This document shows positions 13,757 to 21,399 of a stretch of DNA of 27,035 nucleotides, one piece after another. The translations under genes and the position numbers were made by a program. Below the pieces are notes generated by a model. The model was given only the letters and a program-made list of their open reading frames with translations. It searched no databases and had not been told where the DNA came from. Source of the stretch: an uncultured Clostridia bacterium (lineage in GTDB: Bacteria; Bacillota; Clostridia; Christensenellales; Aristaeellaceae); NCBI GenBank assembly GCA_934647235.1, contig CAKUFG010000031.1, forward strand, positions 1-27,035, written 5' to 3'. How positions within the stretch are numbered: the stretch's first letter is position 1; each line of letters starts with the position of its first letter.

Positions 13757-13785
13757 GCGCCCCTTCCGCGAAGGGGCGCTTTTTT
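13757..13785 (+). terminator. Intrinsic terminator after the zinc-ribbon gene
   Basis: GCGCCCCTT (13757-13765) pairs with AAGGGGCGC (13771-13779), loop CCGCG, followed by six T. Perfect 9-bp stem. Confidence 0.92.
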
Positions 13786-13832
13786 GCGTCTGCGGCGCGC
13801 AGGGCTTGCCGGTATACTTTTTTTTCGTTTTG

Positions 13833-13841
13833 TGTTAGAAT
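13833..13841 (+). promoter_or_regulatory. Probable extended -10 promoter of the hydrolase operon
   Basis: TGTTAGAAT contains the extended -10 TGn followed by TAGAAT (13836-13841). No good -35 box is found at 17 bases; the T-rich run before it may substitute as an UP-like element. It is placed 54 bases before the ATG at 13895. Confidence 0.5.
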
Positions 13842-13894
13842 AAAGCTATCAGATCCGATATGTTCGCCCGTTTTGCTGAAAGGAGCGTTCTTTG

Positions 13895-14821
13895 ATGATT
13901 ACGCTTGAAAAAATCCCCTTCACATCGGTCGCAGGGCGGCCGCTTACCCTGTATCTGTGGCAGACGGACGCGCCCTGCCGCGGCGTGATTCAGCTGGTGC
14001 ACGGCATGGCTGAGCATATTGCCCGCTATGATCGTCTGGCGCGCGCGCTGTGCGCGGCGGGCTATACCGTGGCCGGGCACAGCCACCTGGGCCATGGCGA
14101 GGATGCGCGCGAGGACGAGCTGGGCTTCTTTGGCCGCAAGGATGGCTGGGATCACCTGGTGGAGGATGTGCACGCCGCCCATGAAATGCTGCTCAAGCGC
14201 TTTCCCGGCCAGCGCTTCGCCATTCTGGGTCACAGCATGGGCAGCTTCGTCACCCGCGAATACCTGCTGCGCTATGGCGGCGATCTGACCGCCGCCGTCA
14301 TCTGCGGCACGGGCTGGTTCCCCGGCCCCCTGTGCAGCGTGGCCCGCGCGGCTGCGGCGCTGTGCGGCGCCTTCGGCGGCTGGCAAAAGCCCGCGCCGCT
14401 GGTTGACCGCCTGATGTCCAAGGACAATAACAAGGCCTTCGCCCCCGCGCGCACGCCCTTTGACTGGCTCAGCCGCGATACCGCCGAGGTGGACAAGTAC
14501 ATGGCCGATCCCCGCTGCGGCTTCCTGTTCACCGCGCGCGGCTACTACGATATGTTCTCGGGGCTGAAGGAGCTGTCCCGCCTTCACCGCCTGGCCGCGC
14601 TGCCGGGCGACCTGCCCGTGCTGTTCATCTCCGGCGACGCCGATCCCATCGGCACGCAGGGCAAGGGCGTGAACACCGTGGCGCAGCAGTTCCGCGATGC
14701 GGGCGTGCGCGATGTAACCGTGCGCCTGTATCCCGGCGCGCGGCACGAGCTGTTCAACGAAACCAACCGGGACGAGATCACCGCCGAGCTGATCGACTGG
14801 CTGAATCGTCATATGAAATAA
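13895..14821 (+). CDS. Alpha/beta hydrolase (monoacylglycerol lipase/lysophospholipase type)
   Basis: A 308-residue Hydrolase_4 family protein. The oxyanion-side motif LVHGMAEHIARYD (35-47) is characteristic of monoacylglycerol lipases and lysophospholipases; the nucleophile elbow GHSMGS puts the catalytic serine at 114; the acid is expected at Asp250 in ISGDADPIG and the base at His284 in YPGARHELFNE. The lid region between 140 and 200 is present. It has no signal peptide, so it should act inside the cell on an ester of a lipid or a small molecule; substrate unknown. AAAGGAG is at 13879-13885; ATG at 13895 is preferred over the TTG directly before it. It is the first gene of a row with S58 peptidase (14 bases later), acpS and nnr. 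Confidence 0.85.
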   Translation: MITLEKIPFTSVAGRPLTLYLWQTDAPCRGVIQLVHGMAEHIARYDRLARALCAAGYTVAGHSHLGHGEDAREDELGFFGRKDGWDHLVEDVHAAHEMLLKRFPGQRFAILGHSMGSFVTREYLLRYGGDLTAAVICGTGWFPGPLCSVARAAAALCGAFGGWQKPAPLVDRLMSKDNNKAFAPARTPFDWLSRDTAEVDKYMADPRCGFLFTARGYYDMFSGLKELSRLHRLAALPGDLPVLFISGDADPIGTQGKGVNTVAQQFRDAGVRDVTVRLYPGARHELFNETNRDEITAELIDWLNRHMK

Positions 14822-14835
14822 AGGAGAAGCTACTC

Positions 14836-15804
14836 ATGGCCAATATTTATCGTCCCTTCCCCGGCGATATCACCCATGTGCACGGCATCCGCGTGGGCCA
14901 GGCGCAAAACGCCCAGGCCATGACCGGCGTTACCGTGGTGCTGCCCCCGGCTGAGGGCGCGGTAGGCGGAGTATCCGTGCGCGGCGCGGCCCCCGGCACG
15001 CGGGAAACCGATCTGCTGCGCCCCGGCAATCTGGTGGAGCGCGCGCACGCGATGGTGCTGTCCGGCGGCAGCGCCTACGGCCTGGCCGCTGCGGACGGCG
15101 TGATGCGATATCTGGAGCAGATGGGCGTGGGCCTGGAAATGGCCGGCGCGCGCGTGCCCATCGTGCCCGCCGCCGTACTGTTCGATCTGGGCGTAGGCGA
15201 TTCCGCCGTGCGCCCGGACGCTTCCATGGGCATGTCCGCCTGCATGAGCGCCGCCAAGGGCATGGCCCAGGGCGCGGTGGGCGCAGGCTGCGGGGCCACG
15301 GTGGGCAAGCTGGTGGTGGGCGCGCATCCCCAGCAGGGCGGCGTGGGCAGCGCCAGCATCACCCTGCCCGAGGGCGTAACGGTGGGCGCAGTCGCGGCAG
15401 TCAACGCCGTGGGCGACGTGTACCACCCCGTCACGGGCGAGTGCATTGCCTGCGCCAGCCTGGATGATGGCACGCGCGTGCGCGCCGAGGGCCTGCTGTG
15501 CGGGCAATCCCCCGCGCCGCAGCAGCTGCGCATTCCCGCGCCGGGCAGCAACACCACCATCGGCGTGGTGGCGGTGGACTGCGCCCTGACCAAGGAGCAG
15601 GCCAACCGCCTGGCCGACGTTGCCCACGACGGCCTGGCGCGCACCATTCGCCCCGTGCATACGCAGATGGACGGCGATACGATGTTCGCCCTGGCCACGG
15701 GCAAGGTGGGAAGCGATGTGAACTTTGTCAAGCTCTGCGCCGCGGCGGCCGAGGTGACGGCCCGCGCCATCGCAAACGCCATCCTGTTCTCCCTGGACGC
15801 ATGA
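14836..15804 (+). CDS. P1 family (S58, DmpA-like) aminopeptidase
   Basis: A 322-residue protein of the self-cleaving S58 peptidases, Ntn-type enzymes that remove N-terminal residues or open small cyclic or D-amino acid amides. Markers are ITHVHGIRVGQAQNAQAMTG at the start, the glycine-rich VLSGGSAYGLAAADGVMRYL (76-95), GAGCGATVGKL and the processing site around PGSNTTIGVVAVD (236-248), where the chain is expected to be cut so that the new N-terminal hydroxyl residue becomes the nucleophile, then HDGLARTIRPVHTQMDGDT. Family length is 320-380. AAAGGAGAAG precedes the ATG. Its stop overlaps the acpS start by four bases, so it is translated with an essential gene. The link between these functions is not obvious; the substrate is unknown. 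Confidence 0.88.
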   Translation: MANIYRPFPGDITHVHGIRVGQAQNAQAMTGVTVVLPPAEGAVGGVSVRGAAPGTRETDLLRPGNLVERAHAMVLSGGSAYGLAAADGVMRYLEQMGVGLEMAGARVPIVPAAVLFDLGVGDSAVRPDASMGMSACMSAAKGMAQGAVGAGCGATVGKLVVGAHPQQGGVGSASITLPEGVTVGAVAAVNAVGDVYHPVTGECIACASLDDGTRVRAEGLLCGQSPAPQQLRIPAPGSNTTIGVVAVDCALTKEQANRLADVAHDGLARTIRPVHTQMDGDTMFALATGKVGSDVNFVKLCAAAAEVTARAIANAILFSLDA

Positions 15805-16169
15805 TCCGCGGGCTGGGGTGCGATCTGTGCGCGATACCGCGCATGGAAAAAATCATGGCGGACGGGCGCTTTCTCCATCGGTATTTCACCCAGGGGGAGC
15901 GCGCGTACATCGCCGCGCGCGCACGCGGCGCGCAGACGGCGGCAGGCATATTCGCCGCCAAGGAGGCGCTGGTCAAGGCGCTGGGCACGGGCTTTGGCCC
16001 CCTTGCGCCCGCCGATGTGGAAATCACCCACGACGCATCGGGCGCGCCCGCCTATCTGATCAACGAAAAAACGCGGGCAGCCCTGCAGTCGCGCGGGGCA
16101 GGCCAGGTGTTTCTGAGCATCTCGCATGATGGCGATTATGCCCTGGCAACCGCTGTATTGGAGGGGTAG
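15801..16169 (+). CDS. acpS: Holo-[acyl-carrier-protein] synthase
   Basis: A 122-residue phosphopantetheinyl transferase that loads the 4'-phosphopantetheine arm of coenzyme A onto the acyl carrier protein. It has GLGCDLCAIPRMEK (the magnesium-binding Asp8 of the family's G-D---I-R motif), FAAKEALVKALGTG (51-64; Glu and Lys of the second motif) and the C-terminal FLSISHDGDYALATAV, where SISHD matches the usual 'SISH-' signature. Size is typical of the trimeric AcpS type. The ATG at 15801 overlaps the stop of the peptidase gene (ATGA), and a longer upstream reading would translate another frame of that gene. Nnr follows four bases after the stop; acpS-nnr is a widespread pair in Firmicutes. 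Confidence 0.93.
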   Translation: MIRGLGCDLCAIPRMEKIMADGRFLHRYFTQGERAYIAARARGAQTAAGIFAAKEALVKALGTGFGPLAPADVEITHDASGAPAYLINEKTRAALQSRGAGQVFLSISHDGDYALATAVLEG

Positions 16170-16173
16170 CTGA

Positions 16174-17631
16174 ATGCTGTATACCATTTTACCTGACGAA
16201 ATGCGCCAGGCCGAGCAGGCCGCCTTCGCCGCGGGGCTGTCCCCGCTGCTGACCATGGAAGCCGCCGCGCGCGCGGCCTTTGACGTGCTGCTGGATCTGC
16301 TGGGCTGCACTTGCCGGGGCAGGAGCGTGCTGTTTCTGTGCGGGCCGGGCAACAACGGCGGCGACGGCCTGGCCATGGCGCGCCTGCTGCTGCAATCGGG
16401 CGGCAATGCGCGCGTGATCCTGCTGGATACGCCCAGGACGGAGGAGGCGCAGATCAACCTGCGCCACCTGCAGGCCATGGGTGCGCGTATCGAAAGCGTG
16501 CCGGATGCGCTGCCGCCTGCGCAATACGACGCGGTGGTGGACGCGCTGTTCGGCACGGGCTTTGCGGGGGTCATCGCGGCGGATTCGCCTGCAGGCCGGC
16601 TGCTGACCTGGGCCAACGCCTGCGGCCCGGTGCTGGCCATCGACGTGCCCAGCGGCATGGACGCGGCCACCGGCGCGGTGGGCGGCGTATGCGCGCAGGC
16701 CGTCTGGACGGTAACGTTCCACCGCCCCAAGCCCGGCCTGTACCTGACCGAGCGGCGCGGCTGCGTGGGCGAAATCACGACTGCGCCCATCGGGCTGCCG
16801 CAGGAGTTTGACCCGCAGGGCGGGCTGGCGGTGGCCGGGAAGGGCGATCTGCGCGCGCTGCTGCCCAAACGCCCTGTCTCGGCGCACAAGGGCGATTGCG
16901 GGCGCACAGTCATCTACGCCGGCAGCCTGGGCATGGCGGGCGCGGCGATCATGGCTGCCCGCGCGGCGCTGCATGCCGGCGCGGGGCTGACGACGGTGAT
17001 CTGCCCGCGCGATACGCTGCCCGTTGTGCAGCAGGAGGTTCCCAACGCCATGTGCCTGGCGGCGGAGGAGCGTCCCACCCCCAAGTGCGACGCGCTGCTG
17101 ATGGGCTGCGGCGTCGCCGAAAACGATGATACCTATGCCGATATCATGCGCCTGAAGAATACGGATGCGTACCAGGTGTGGGACGCGGGGGCGCTGAACC
17201 TGCTGTCCCGGCGACCGCAGCAGCTGGGCGCGCGCGCGGTGATCACCCCGCACGCGGGCGAGGCGGCGCGGCTGCTGGACTGGGAGATTTCCGCCGTGCT
17301 GGCGGACAAGCTGGGCGCGGCGGAGGCACTGCGGGCAAAGTACGGCTGCAATGTGGTGCTCAAGTCCTCCGTATCGGTCATCCTGACGGCGGACGGGCAG
17401 CAGCGCGCGCTCAACGCCGTGGGTTCGCCCGCGCTGGCCAAGGGCGGCAGCGGCGACGCGCTGGCGGGCATTCTGGCATCGCTCCTGGGGCAGGGTCTGC
17501 CCATGTTTGACGCGATGCGCGCGGCCTGCCTGTGGCTGGGCCTGGCGGGCATTGCCGCAGGCAAGCGCTGCGGCGTGCGCGCCGCGCTGACGGGCGATGT
17601 GATCGACTGCCTGGGCGCATGCGAGGCATAA
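16174..17631 (+). CDS. nnr: Bifunctional NAD(P)H-hydrate epimerase / ADP-dependent dehydratase
   Basis: A metabolite repair enzyme of 485 residues that rescues damaged, hydrated NAD(P)H: the N-terminal half interconverts the R and S hydrates and the C-terminal half dehydrates the S form with ADP. The epimerase half shows GPGNNGGDGLAMAR (57-70), VVDALFGTGF (121-130) and AIDVPSGMDAATG (155-167). The kinase-like half begins near 235 with HKGDCGRTVIYAGS and MAGAAIMAARAALHAGAGL, has VITPHAGEAARLL (356-368) and LAKGGSGDALAGILASLLG (421-439), with Asp428 as the expected catalytic residue. The usual 'D-A-D-A-L' stretch reads DAGALNLL here, and 'GPGLG' reads GCGVAEND, so the dehydratase half is slightly unusual. 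GGAGGGG lies before the ATG. It ends the operon; 104 bases separate it from the next gene. Confidence 0.92.
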   Translation: MLYTILPDEMRQAEQAAFAAGLSPLLTMEAAARAAFDVLLDLLGCTCRGRSVLFLCGPGNNGGDGLAMARLLLQSGGNARVILLDTPRTEEAQINLRHLQAMGARIESVPDALPPAQYDAVVDALFGTGFAGVIAADSPAGRLLTWANACGPVLAIDVPSGMDAATGAVGGVCAQAVWTVTFHRPKPGLYLTERRGCVGEITTAPIGLPQEFDPQGGLAVAGKGDLRALLPKRPVSAHKGDCGRTVIYAGSLGMAGAAIMAARAALHAGAGLTTVICPRDTLPVVQQEVPNAMCLAAEERPTPKCDALLMGCGVAENDDTYADIMRLKNTDAYQVWDAGALNLLSRRPQQLGARAVITPHAGEAARLLDWEISAVLADKLGAAEALRAKYGCNVVLKSSVSVILTADGQQRALNAVGSPALAKGGSGDALAGILASLLGQGLPMFDAMRAACLWLGLAGIAAGKRCGVRAALTGDVIDCLGACEA

Positions 17632-17735
17632 GCCCGGATTCCGCGCTTTCAGCAGGATATCTGCATTGCAGGACGAATAAACAAACCATCATTTCAGCAT
17701 TTTCACAGCAACTTACAAAAGGAGATTGATCCGCC

Positions 17736-19676
17736 ATGAGCACCCTGGATCGCCTGCCGGCGCTGCCCCTGATCGTAAACGATCCTTATTTTTCGGTGTG
17801 GATGCCCGCCGATATCCTGACCGCCGCCAACACCATGCACTGGACCGGCGCGCCCAAGCCCATTGTGGGCCAGCTGATTGTGGACGGCAAGCCCTATACC
17901 TACCTGGGCCGCAACAAATACCCCGCCATGGAAACGCGCGCGCTGCGCGTCACCCCCACGCACACTATCAGCACGCTGACGGCCGGCGGCGTGGAGCTGA
18001 CCGCAGCCTTCTGGTCGCCCGCGCTGCCCGACGATCTGGACGCGCTGTCCACGCCCATCACCTTTGTGGATTACGCCCTGCGCGCCATCGACGGGCAGGA
18101 GCACGACGTGACCCTGCGGCTGTCCGCCTCCGACGCGCTGTGCTATGACGGCGCGGTGCCGCCCGCCATGTACTCGGATCATTACGATCGCGAGGGCCTG
18201 CACATTGCCTATATAGGCCAGCAGCAGCAGCGCGTGCTGGGGCACTCGGGCGATCATGTCACCATCGATTGGGGCTATCTCTATATGGCCGCGCCTGCGG
18301 GCGAAGCAGCGCTGGACGCGCGCTCCAGCCTGCGCTATCAGCAGGATTTCCGCCTGGATGAAAAAACGCAGTCCGCCTACGTGATGCTGGGCTACGACGA
18401 TATCGCCGCCGTCAACTACTTTGGCGTGTGCTGCCGCGCGTGGTATCAGCGCGCCGGGCAGACGCTGCCCGACGCTTTGTGCCGCTTTGCCGCGCGCCAT
18501 GATGCGCTGCAGGCCGCCTGCCGCGCGCTGGATGAAGCCGTGCTGGCCGACGCTGTGCGCATCGGCGGCGAGGATTACCGGCTGATCGTATCCGCCGCCT
18601 GGCGGCACACCCTGGGCGCGCACAAGCTGATTGCCACGCCCAAGGGCGAAATGGCCCTGCTGTCCAAGGAAAACGACAGCAACGGCTGCATCGGCACGGT
18701 GGACGTAAGCTATCCCTCCACGCCGCTCTTCCTGAAATACTGCCCCGAGCTGGTCAACGCCTTGTGCCGTCCGGTGCTGGAATTTGCCCAAACGCCCGTG
18801 TGGGGCAAGGATTTTGCGCCCCACGATGTAGGCCGCTATCCCTACGCCACCGGCCAGGTATACGGCGCGCCGCGTCTGCGCGCGGGCGTAACCCCGCCGC
18901 CGTACTATCTGTACCCGGCGGACAGCGGGGTGTACGATCCGCGCATGCAGATGCCGGTAGAGGAGTGCGGCAACATGCTGATCATGCTGGAGGCCGCCAT
19001 GACGCGCGGCGCGTCCGAGCAGCTGCTGTTTGACTACGCGCCCACGCTGGAAAAATGGGTGCGCTATCTGGACGAGTACGGCGAGGATCCCGGCGATCAG
19101 CTGTGCACGGATGATTTCGCCGGGCACCTGGCACGCAATATTAACCTGTCCGCCAAGGCGATTGTGGGCATTGCCTGCTATGCGCGCATGATGCGCCGCC
19201 TCAGCCGTGAGGAGGAGGCCGCCCGCTGGGAGGCGCGCGCCCATGAGATGGCCGCCGGCTGGCTGCGCCGCGCGCAGGCCGGCGATCATACAGCGCTCAC
19301 CTTTGACGGCGCAGGCTGGAGCATGAAGTACAACCTGGTGTGGGATCTGGTGCTGGGTCTGGAGCTGCTGCCGCGCGATTTCTACCGCGCCGAGACGCGC
19401 AGCTATCTGCCGCGCATCGCCGCCTACGGCCTGCCGCTGGACTCCCGCGCGGATTACACCAAGAGCGACTGGATTCTCTGGACTGCGGCCATGGCGCAGG
19501 ATACAGAGACCTTTACCGCCCTGATCGCCCCCGTGGCGCGCTATCTGCGCGAAACGACCACGCGCGTGCCCTTCTCCGACTGGTACGACGCCAGGACTGG
19601 CCGCTATGTGGAGTTTATCGCCCGCAGCGTGCAGGGCGGCGTGTTCATGCCCATCCTGGCAGGGTGGGGGGAATAA
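17736..19676 (+). CDS. Glutaminase-family protein (DUF4965/DUF5127/DUF1793)
   Basis: A 646-residue protein of the family of fungal glutaminase A. Order: an N-terminal beta domain (LPALPLIVNDPYFSVWMPAD, with the family's 'PL-V--PY-S-W---D-L' start; ITFVDYALRAIDGQEHDVTL), DUF4965 (VSAAWRHTLGAHKLIATPKG; SNGCIGTVDVSYPSTPLFL; DFAPHDVGRYPYATGQVYG) and a C-terminal (alpha/alpha)-toroid (EECGNMLIMLEAAMTRG; GYLPLDSR-like AYGLPLDSRADYTKSDWILW; VPFSDWYDARTG). Unlike the secreted fungal enzymes it has no signal peptide, so it is probably cytoplasmic; glutamine hydrolysis is not proven for bacterial members and a sugar substrate is equally thinkable given the fold. AAAAGGAG before the ATG fixes the start. 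It is separate from the nnr operon and ends at a shared terminator facing the SIS gene. Confidence 0.85.
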   Translation: MSTLDRLPALPLIVNDPYFSVWMPADILTAANTMHWTGAPKPIVGQLIVDGKPYTYLGRNKYPAMETRALRVTPTHTISTLTAGGVELTAAFWSPALPDDLDALSTPITFVDYALRAIDGQEHDVTLRLSASDALCYDGAVPPAMYSDHYDREGLHIAYIGQQQQRVLGHSGDHVTIDWGYLYMAAPAGEAALDARSSLRYQQDFRLDEKTQSAYVMLGYDDIAAVNYFGVCCRAWYQRAGQTLPDALCRFAARHDALQAACRALDEAVLADAVRIGGEDYRLIVSAAWRHTLGAHKLIATPKGEMALLSKENDSNGCIGTVDVSYPSTPLFLKYCPELVNALCRPVLEFAQTPVWGKDFAPHDVGRYPYATGQVYGAPRLRAGVTPPPYYLYPADSGVYDPRMQMPVEECGNMLIMLEAAMTRGASEQLLFDYAPTLEKWVRYLDEYGEDPGDQLCTDDFAGHLARNINLSAKAIVGIACYARMMRRLSREEEAARWEARAHEMAAGWLRRAQAGDHTALTFDGAGWSMKYNLVWDLVLGLELLPRDFYRAETRSYLPRIAAYGLPLDSRADYTKSDWILWTAAMAQDTETFTALIAPVARYLRETTTRVPFSDWYDARTGRYVEFIARSVQGGVFMPILAGWGE

Positions 19677-19720
19677 AGAGCAGCCGAACCCAGGCTGCCC
19701 AACAGCAAAGACAAAAATCA

Positions 19721-19755
19721 ATCGCCCGGATTGGAGCCTGCTCCGTCCGGGCGAT
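19721..19755. terminator. Bidirectional terminator between convergent genes
   Basis: ATCGCCCGGA (19721-19730) pairs with TCCGGGCGAT (19746-19755), with an inner GGAG/CTCC pair. On the minus strand the stem is followed by TGATTTTTGTCTTT, a good end for the SIS operon; on the plus strand only GATTTGC follows, so it is weaker for the glutaminase gene. Confidence 0.75.
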
Positions 19756-19817
19756 TTGCTATGAATTATAATATGCGAAAAGGCTTTGCCATCTCACCCG
19801 ATGCAGGGATGACGCGG

Positions 19818-20411
19818 TTATTCTCCCTCTCTGAGCTGGCCGAGCGCGCCGCCGGGGTGCCGCAGCACATATTCCTGCGGAGTCAGCCCTCTGCGCCCCT
19901 GCAGGATCACGGACAGCGCCTGGATTACAAACGCTTCCGCCAGGATGCTGTTGCGCGGCGCGCGGTTCAGCGGCCCGCCCTCCGCGTTCACATGCGCCAG
20001 AATATGCGTATCCCCGTACCTCGCCAGCCACGAGTTCTCGTTTCCCGTGATGGCGATGATCCTGCACCCGTTTTTCCGGATGGCCATCGCCGTGCTTTTC
20101 AGCTCGCTCGTTTCCCCGCTGTTGGAAATGCAGATGACCACATCCCCGGCCACCAGCTGCCCGCACGAGCCGTGCACCGCCTCCGTCCCGTGCAGAAAAT
20201 ACGTCGGCGTGCCCGTTGACGACAGCAGCGACGCGCCGTAGGCCGCCACATGCCCAGGCTTTCCGATACCTGTGATATGCACGCGCCCGCCGGCCGCCTC
20301 CGCCGCGCTGATCAGCTCCACCGCCGCCTCAAGGTCCTTTTCCTCCAGACCGTTCAGAAATTGATCCAGTTCCATCTGCGCGCTTGCCTTCAGCGCTTCA
20401 AAGCATGTCAT
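19818..20411 (-). CDS. Single-domain SIS sugar-phosphate isomerase (KpsF/GutQ/KdsD-like)
   Basis: A 197-residue protein made of one SIS domain, without the two CBS domains that follow it in KdsD. It has HITGIGKPGHVAAYGASLLS (45-64, Lys51 at the place of the KdsD catalytic lysine), TPTYFLHGTEAVHGSCG (68-84), VICISNSGETSEL (92-104) and the ending YVLRHPGGALG (181-191), the KdsD 'HPGGALG' stretch with the catalytic histidine (His185 here). KdsD-type enzymes convert D-arabinose 5-phosphate and D-ribulose 5-phosphate; CBS-free versions are known. One difference: where KdsD has a PTSSTT loop this protein reads APRNSILAEAF, so the substrate may differ. AAAGGAG precedes the ATG at 20411, 20 bases after the kinase stop. 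As last gene of the GH172-kinase operon a role in sugar breakdown, not in KDO synthesis, is likely. Confidence 0.75.
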   Translation of the reverse strand: MTCFEALKASAQMELDQFLNGLEEKDLEAAVELISAAEAAGGRVHITGIGKPGHVAAYGASLLSSTGTPTYFLHGTEAVHGSCGQLVAGDVVICISNSGETSELKSTAMAIRKNGCRIIAITGNENSWLARYGDTHILAHVNAEGGPLNRAPRNSILAEAFVIQALSVILQGRRGLTPQEYVLRHPGGALGQLREGE

Positions 20412-20431
20412 TTTCTTTTTCTCCTTTATTC

Positions 20432-21376
20432 TCAGAGCGCTCCGCGCTCGCGCATCAGCCGTTTCACTTCCTCCAGCGTGGGCAGGCTGGGCTGCGCGCC
20501 CACCCGGCACACCGTCAGCGCCGCCGCATAATTGGCAAACCGCAGCGCGCTTTCCGCCTCCGCTCCGCCCGCAATCGCCGTACAGAACGCGCCGATAAAG
20601 CTGTCCCCGGCCGCCGTGGTATCCTTCACCTCCAGCCCCTTTACAGACGGGCTGTACAGCAGCCTTTCCCCGCTTTCATACGCCGCGCCGCGCGAGCCCA
20701 GGGTGATCAGCACGTTGGGCACGCCCATCGCCCTGATGGCTGCGGCCGCGCGGACGACAGAGGCCGTGTCCTCCACCGCAATCCCCGTCAGCGCCGCCGC
20801 TTCCGTTTCGTTGGGGGAAATATAAGTAATGCTTTTGAGCAGCTCTGCCGGCATGGGCGCGATGGGCGCGCAGTTGAGCATCACCGGCACGCCCTTTTCC
20901 GCCGCCCAGCCTGCCGCCAGGCAATTGATTTCCATGCCGATTTCAAGCTGCAGAAGCACCATATCATATTGCCCGATCTCCTCCCGCAGGAAGGCTACGT
21001 GCTCAGGCGCAATGCACAGATTGGCCCCCGGCGCTACCACGATGCGGTTCTGCACATGGTCCTTGGTTTTTTCTATCTGGATATGTCCCACGGCGCTTGG
21101 GGCCTGCGCCGTGCGCAGGATATGCCGGGTATCCACCCCGGACGCCCGCAGCGACGCAAGCATTTCATCCCCGAACGCATCCTGCCCGACCATGCCGACC
21201 ATTGTTACATCTGCGCCCAGCCGCGCCGCCTGCACCGCCTGATTGGCTCCCTTGCCGCCGGAGGCTGTGCCAAAGCGCCGCCCCAGCACCGTTTCCCCAG
21301 GCAGCGGAAACCGCTCTGTTTCCACAATCAGGTCCATGACCAGGCTGCCCACTACCAGTATCCTTGGGGTTTTCAT
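20432..21376 (-). CDS. rbsK: Ribokinase-like PfkB family sugar kinase
   Basis: A 314-residue kinase with ribokinase features: ILVVGSLVMDLIVETERFPL (6-25, sugar-binding Asp15), the FGTASGGKGANQAVQAARLG glycine motif (35-54), VMLNCAPIAPMP ('LNPAPA' region), YISPNETEAAALTG and the PfkB signature VKDTTAAGDSFIGAF (250-264) with the catalytic base Asp258. The latter reads TTAAGD rather than the more common TTGAGD. Ribokinases phosphorylate O5 of ribose; related enzymes accept D-arabinose, deoxyribose or other furanoses. It lies between the GH172 glycosidase gene (23-base gap) and the SIS isomerase, with no ribose transporter or rbsD nearby, so the true substrate may be the pentose or hexose released by GH172 rather than ribose. 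ATG at 21376 has GGAAAGGCGGCGG before it. Confidence 0.85.
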   Translation of the reverse strand: MKTPRILVVGSLVMDLIVETERFPLPGETVLGRRFGTASGGKGANQAVQAARLGADVTMVGMVGQDAFGDEMLASLRASGVDTRHILRTAQAPSAVGHIQIEKTKDHVQNRIVVAPGANLCIAPEHVAFLREEIGQYDMVLLQLEIGMEINCLAAGWAAEKGVPVMLNCAPIAPMPAELLKSITYISPNETEAAALTGIAVEDTASVVRAAAAIRAMGVPNVLITLGSRGAAYESGERLLYSPSVKGLEVKDTTAAGDSFIGAFCTAIAGGAEAESALRFANYAAALTVCRVGAQPSLPTLEEVKRLMRERGAL

Positions 21377-21399
21377 TTTCCGCCGCCTTTCCGCTATCG

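Noticed and set aside
17666..17694. TTGCAG with a 17-base spacer as promoter of the glutaminase-family gene
   Set aside because: The matching -10 position reads TCATTT, too poor to support.
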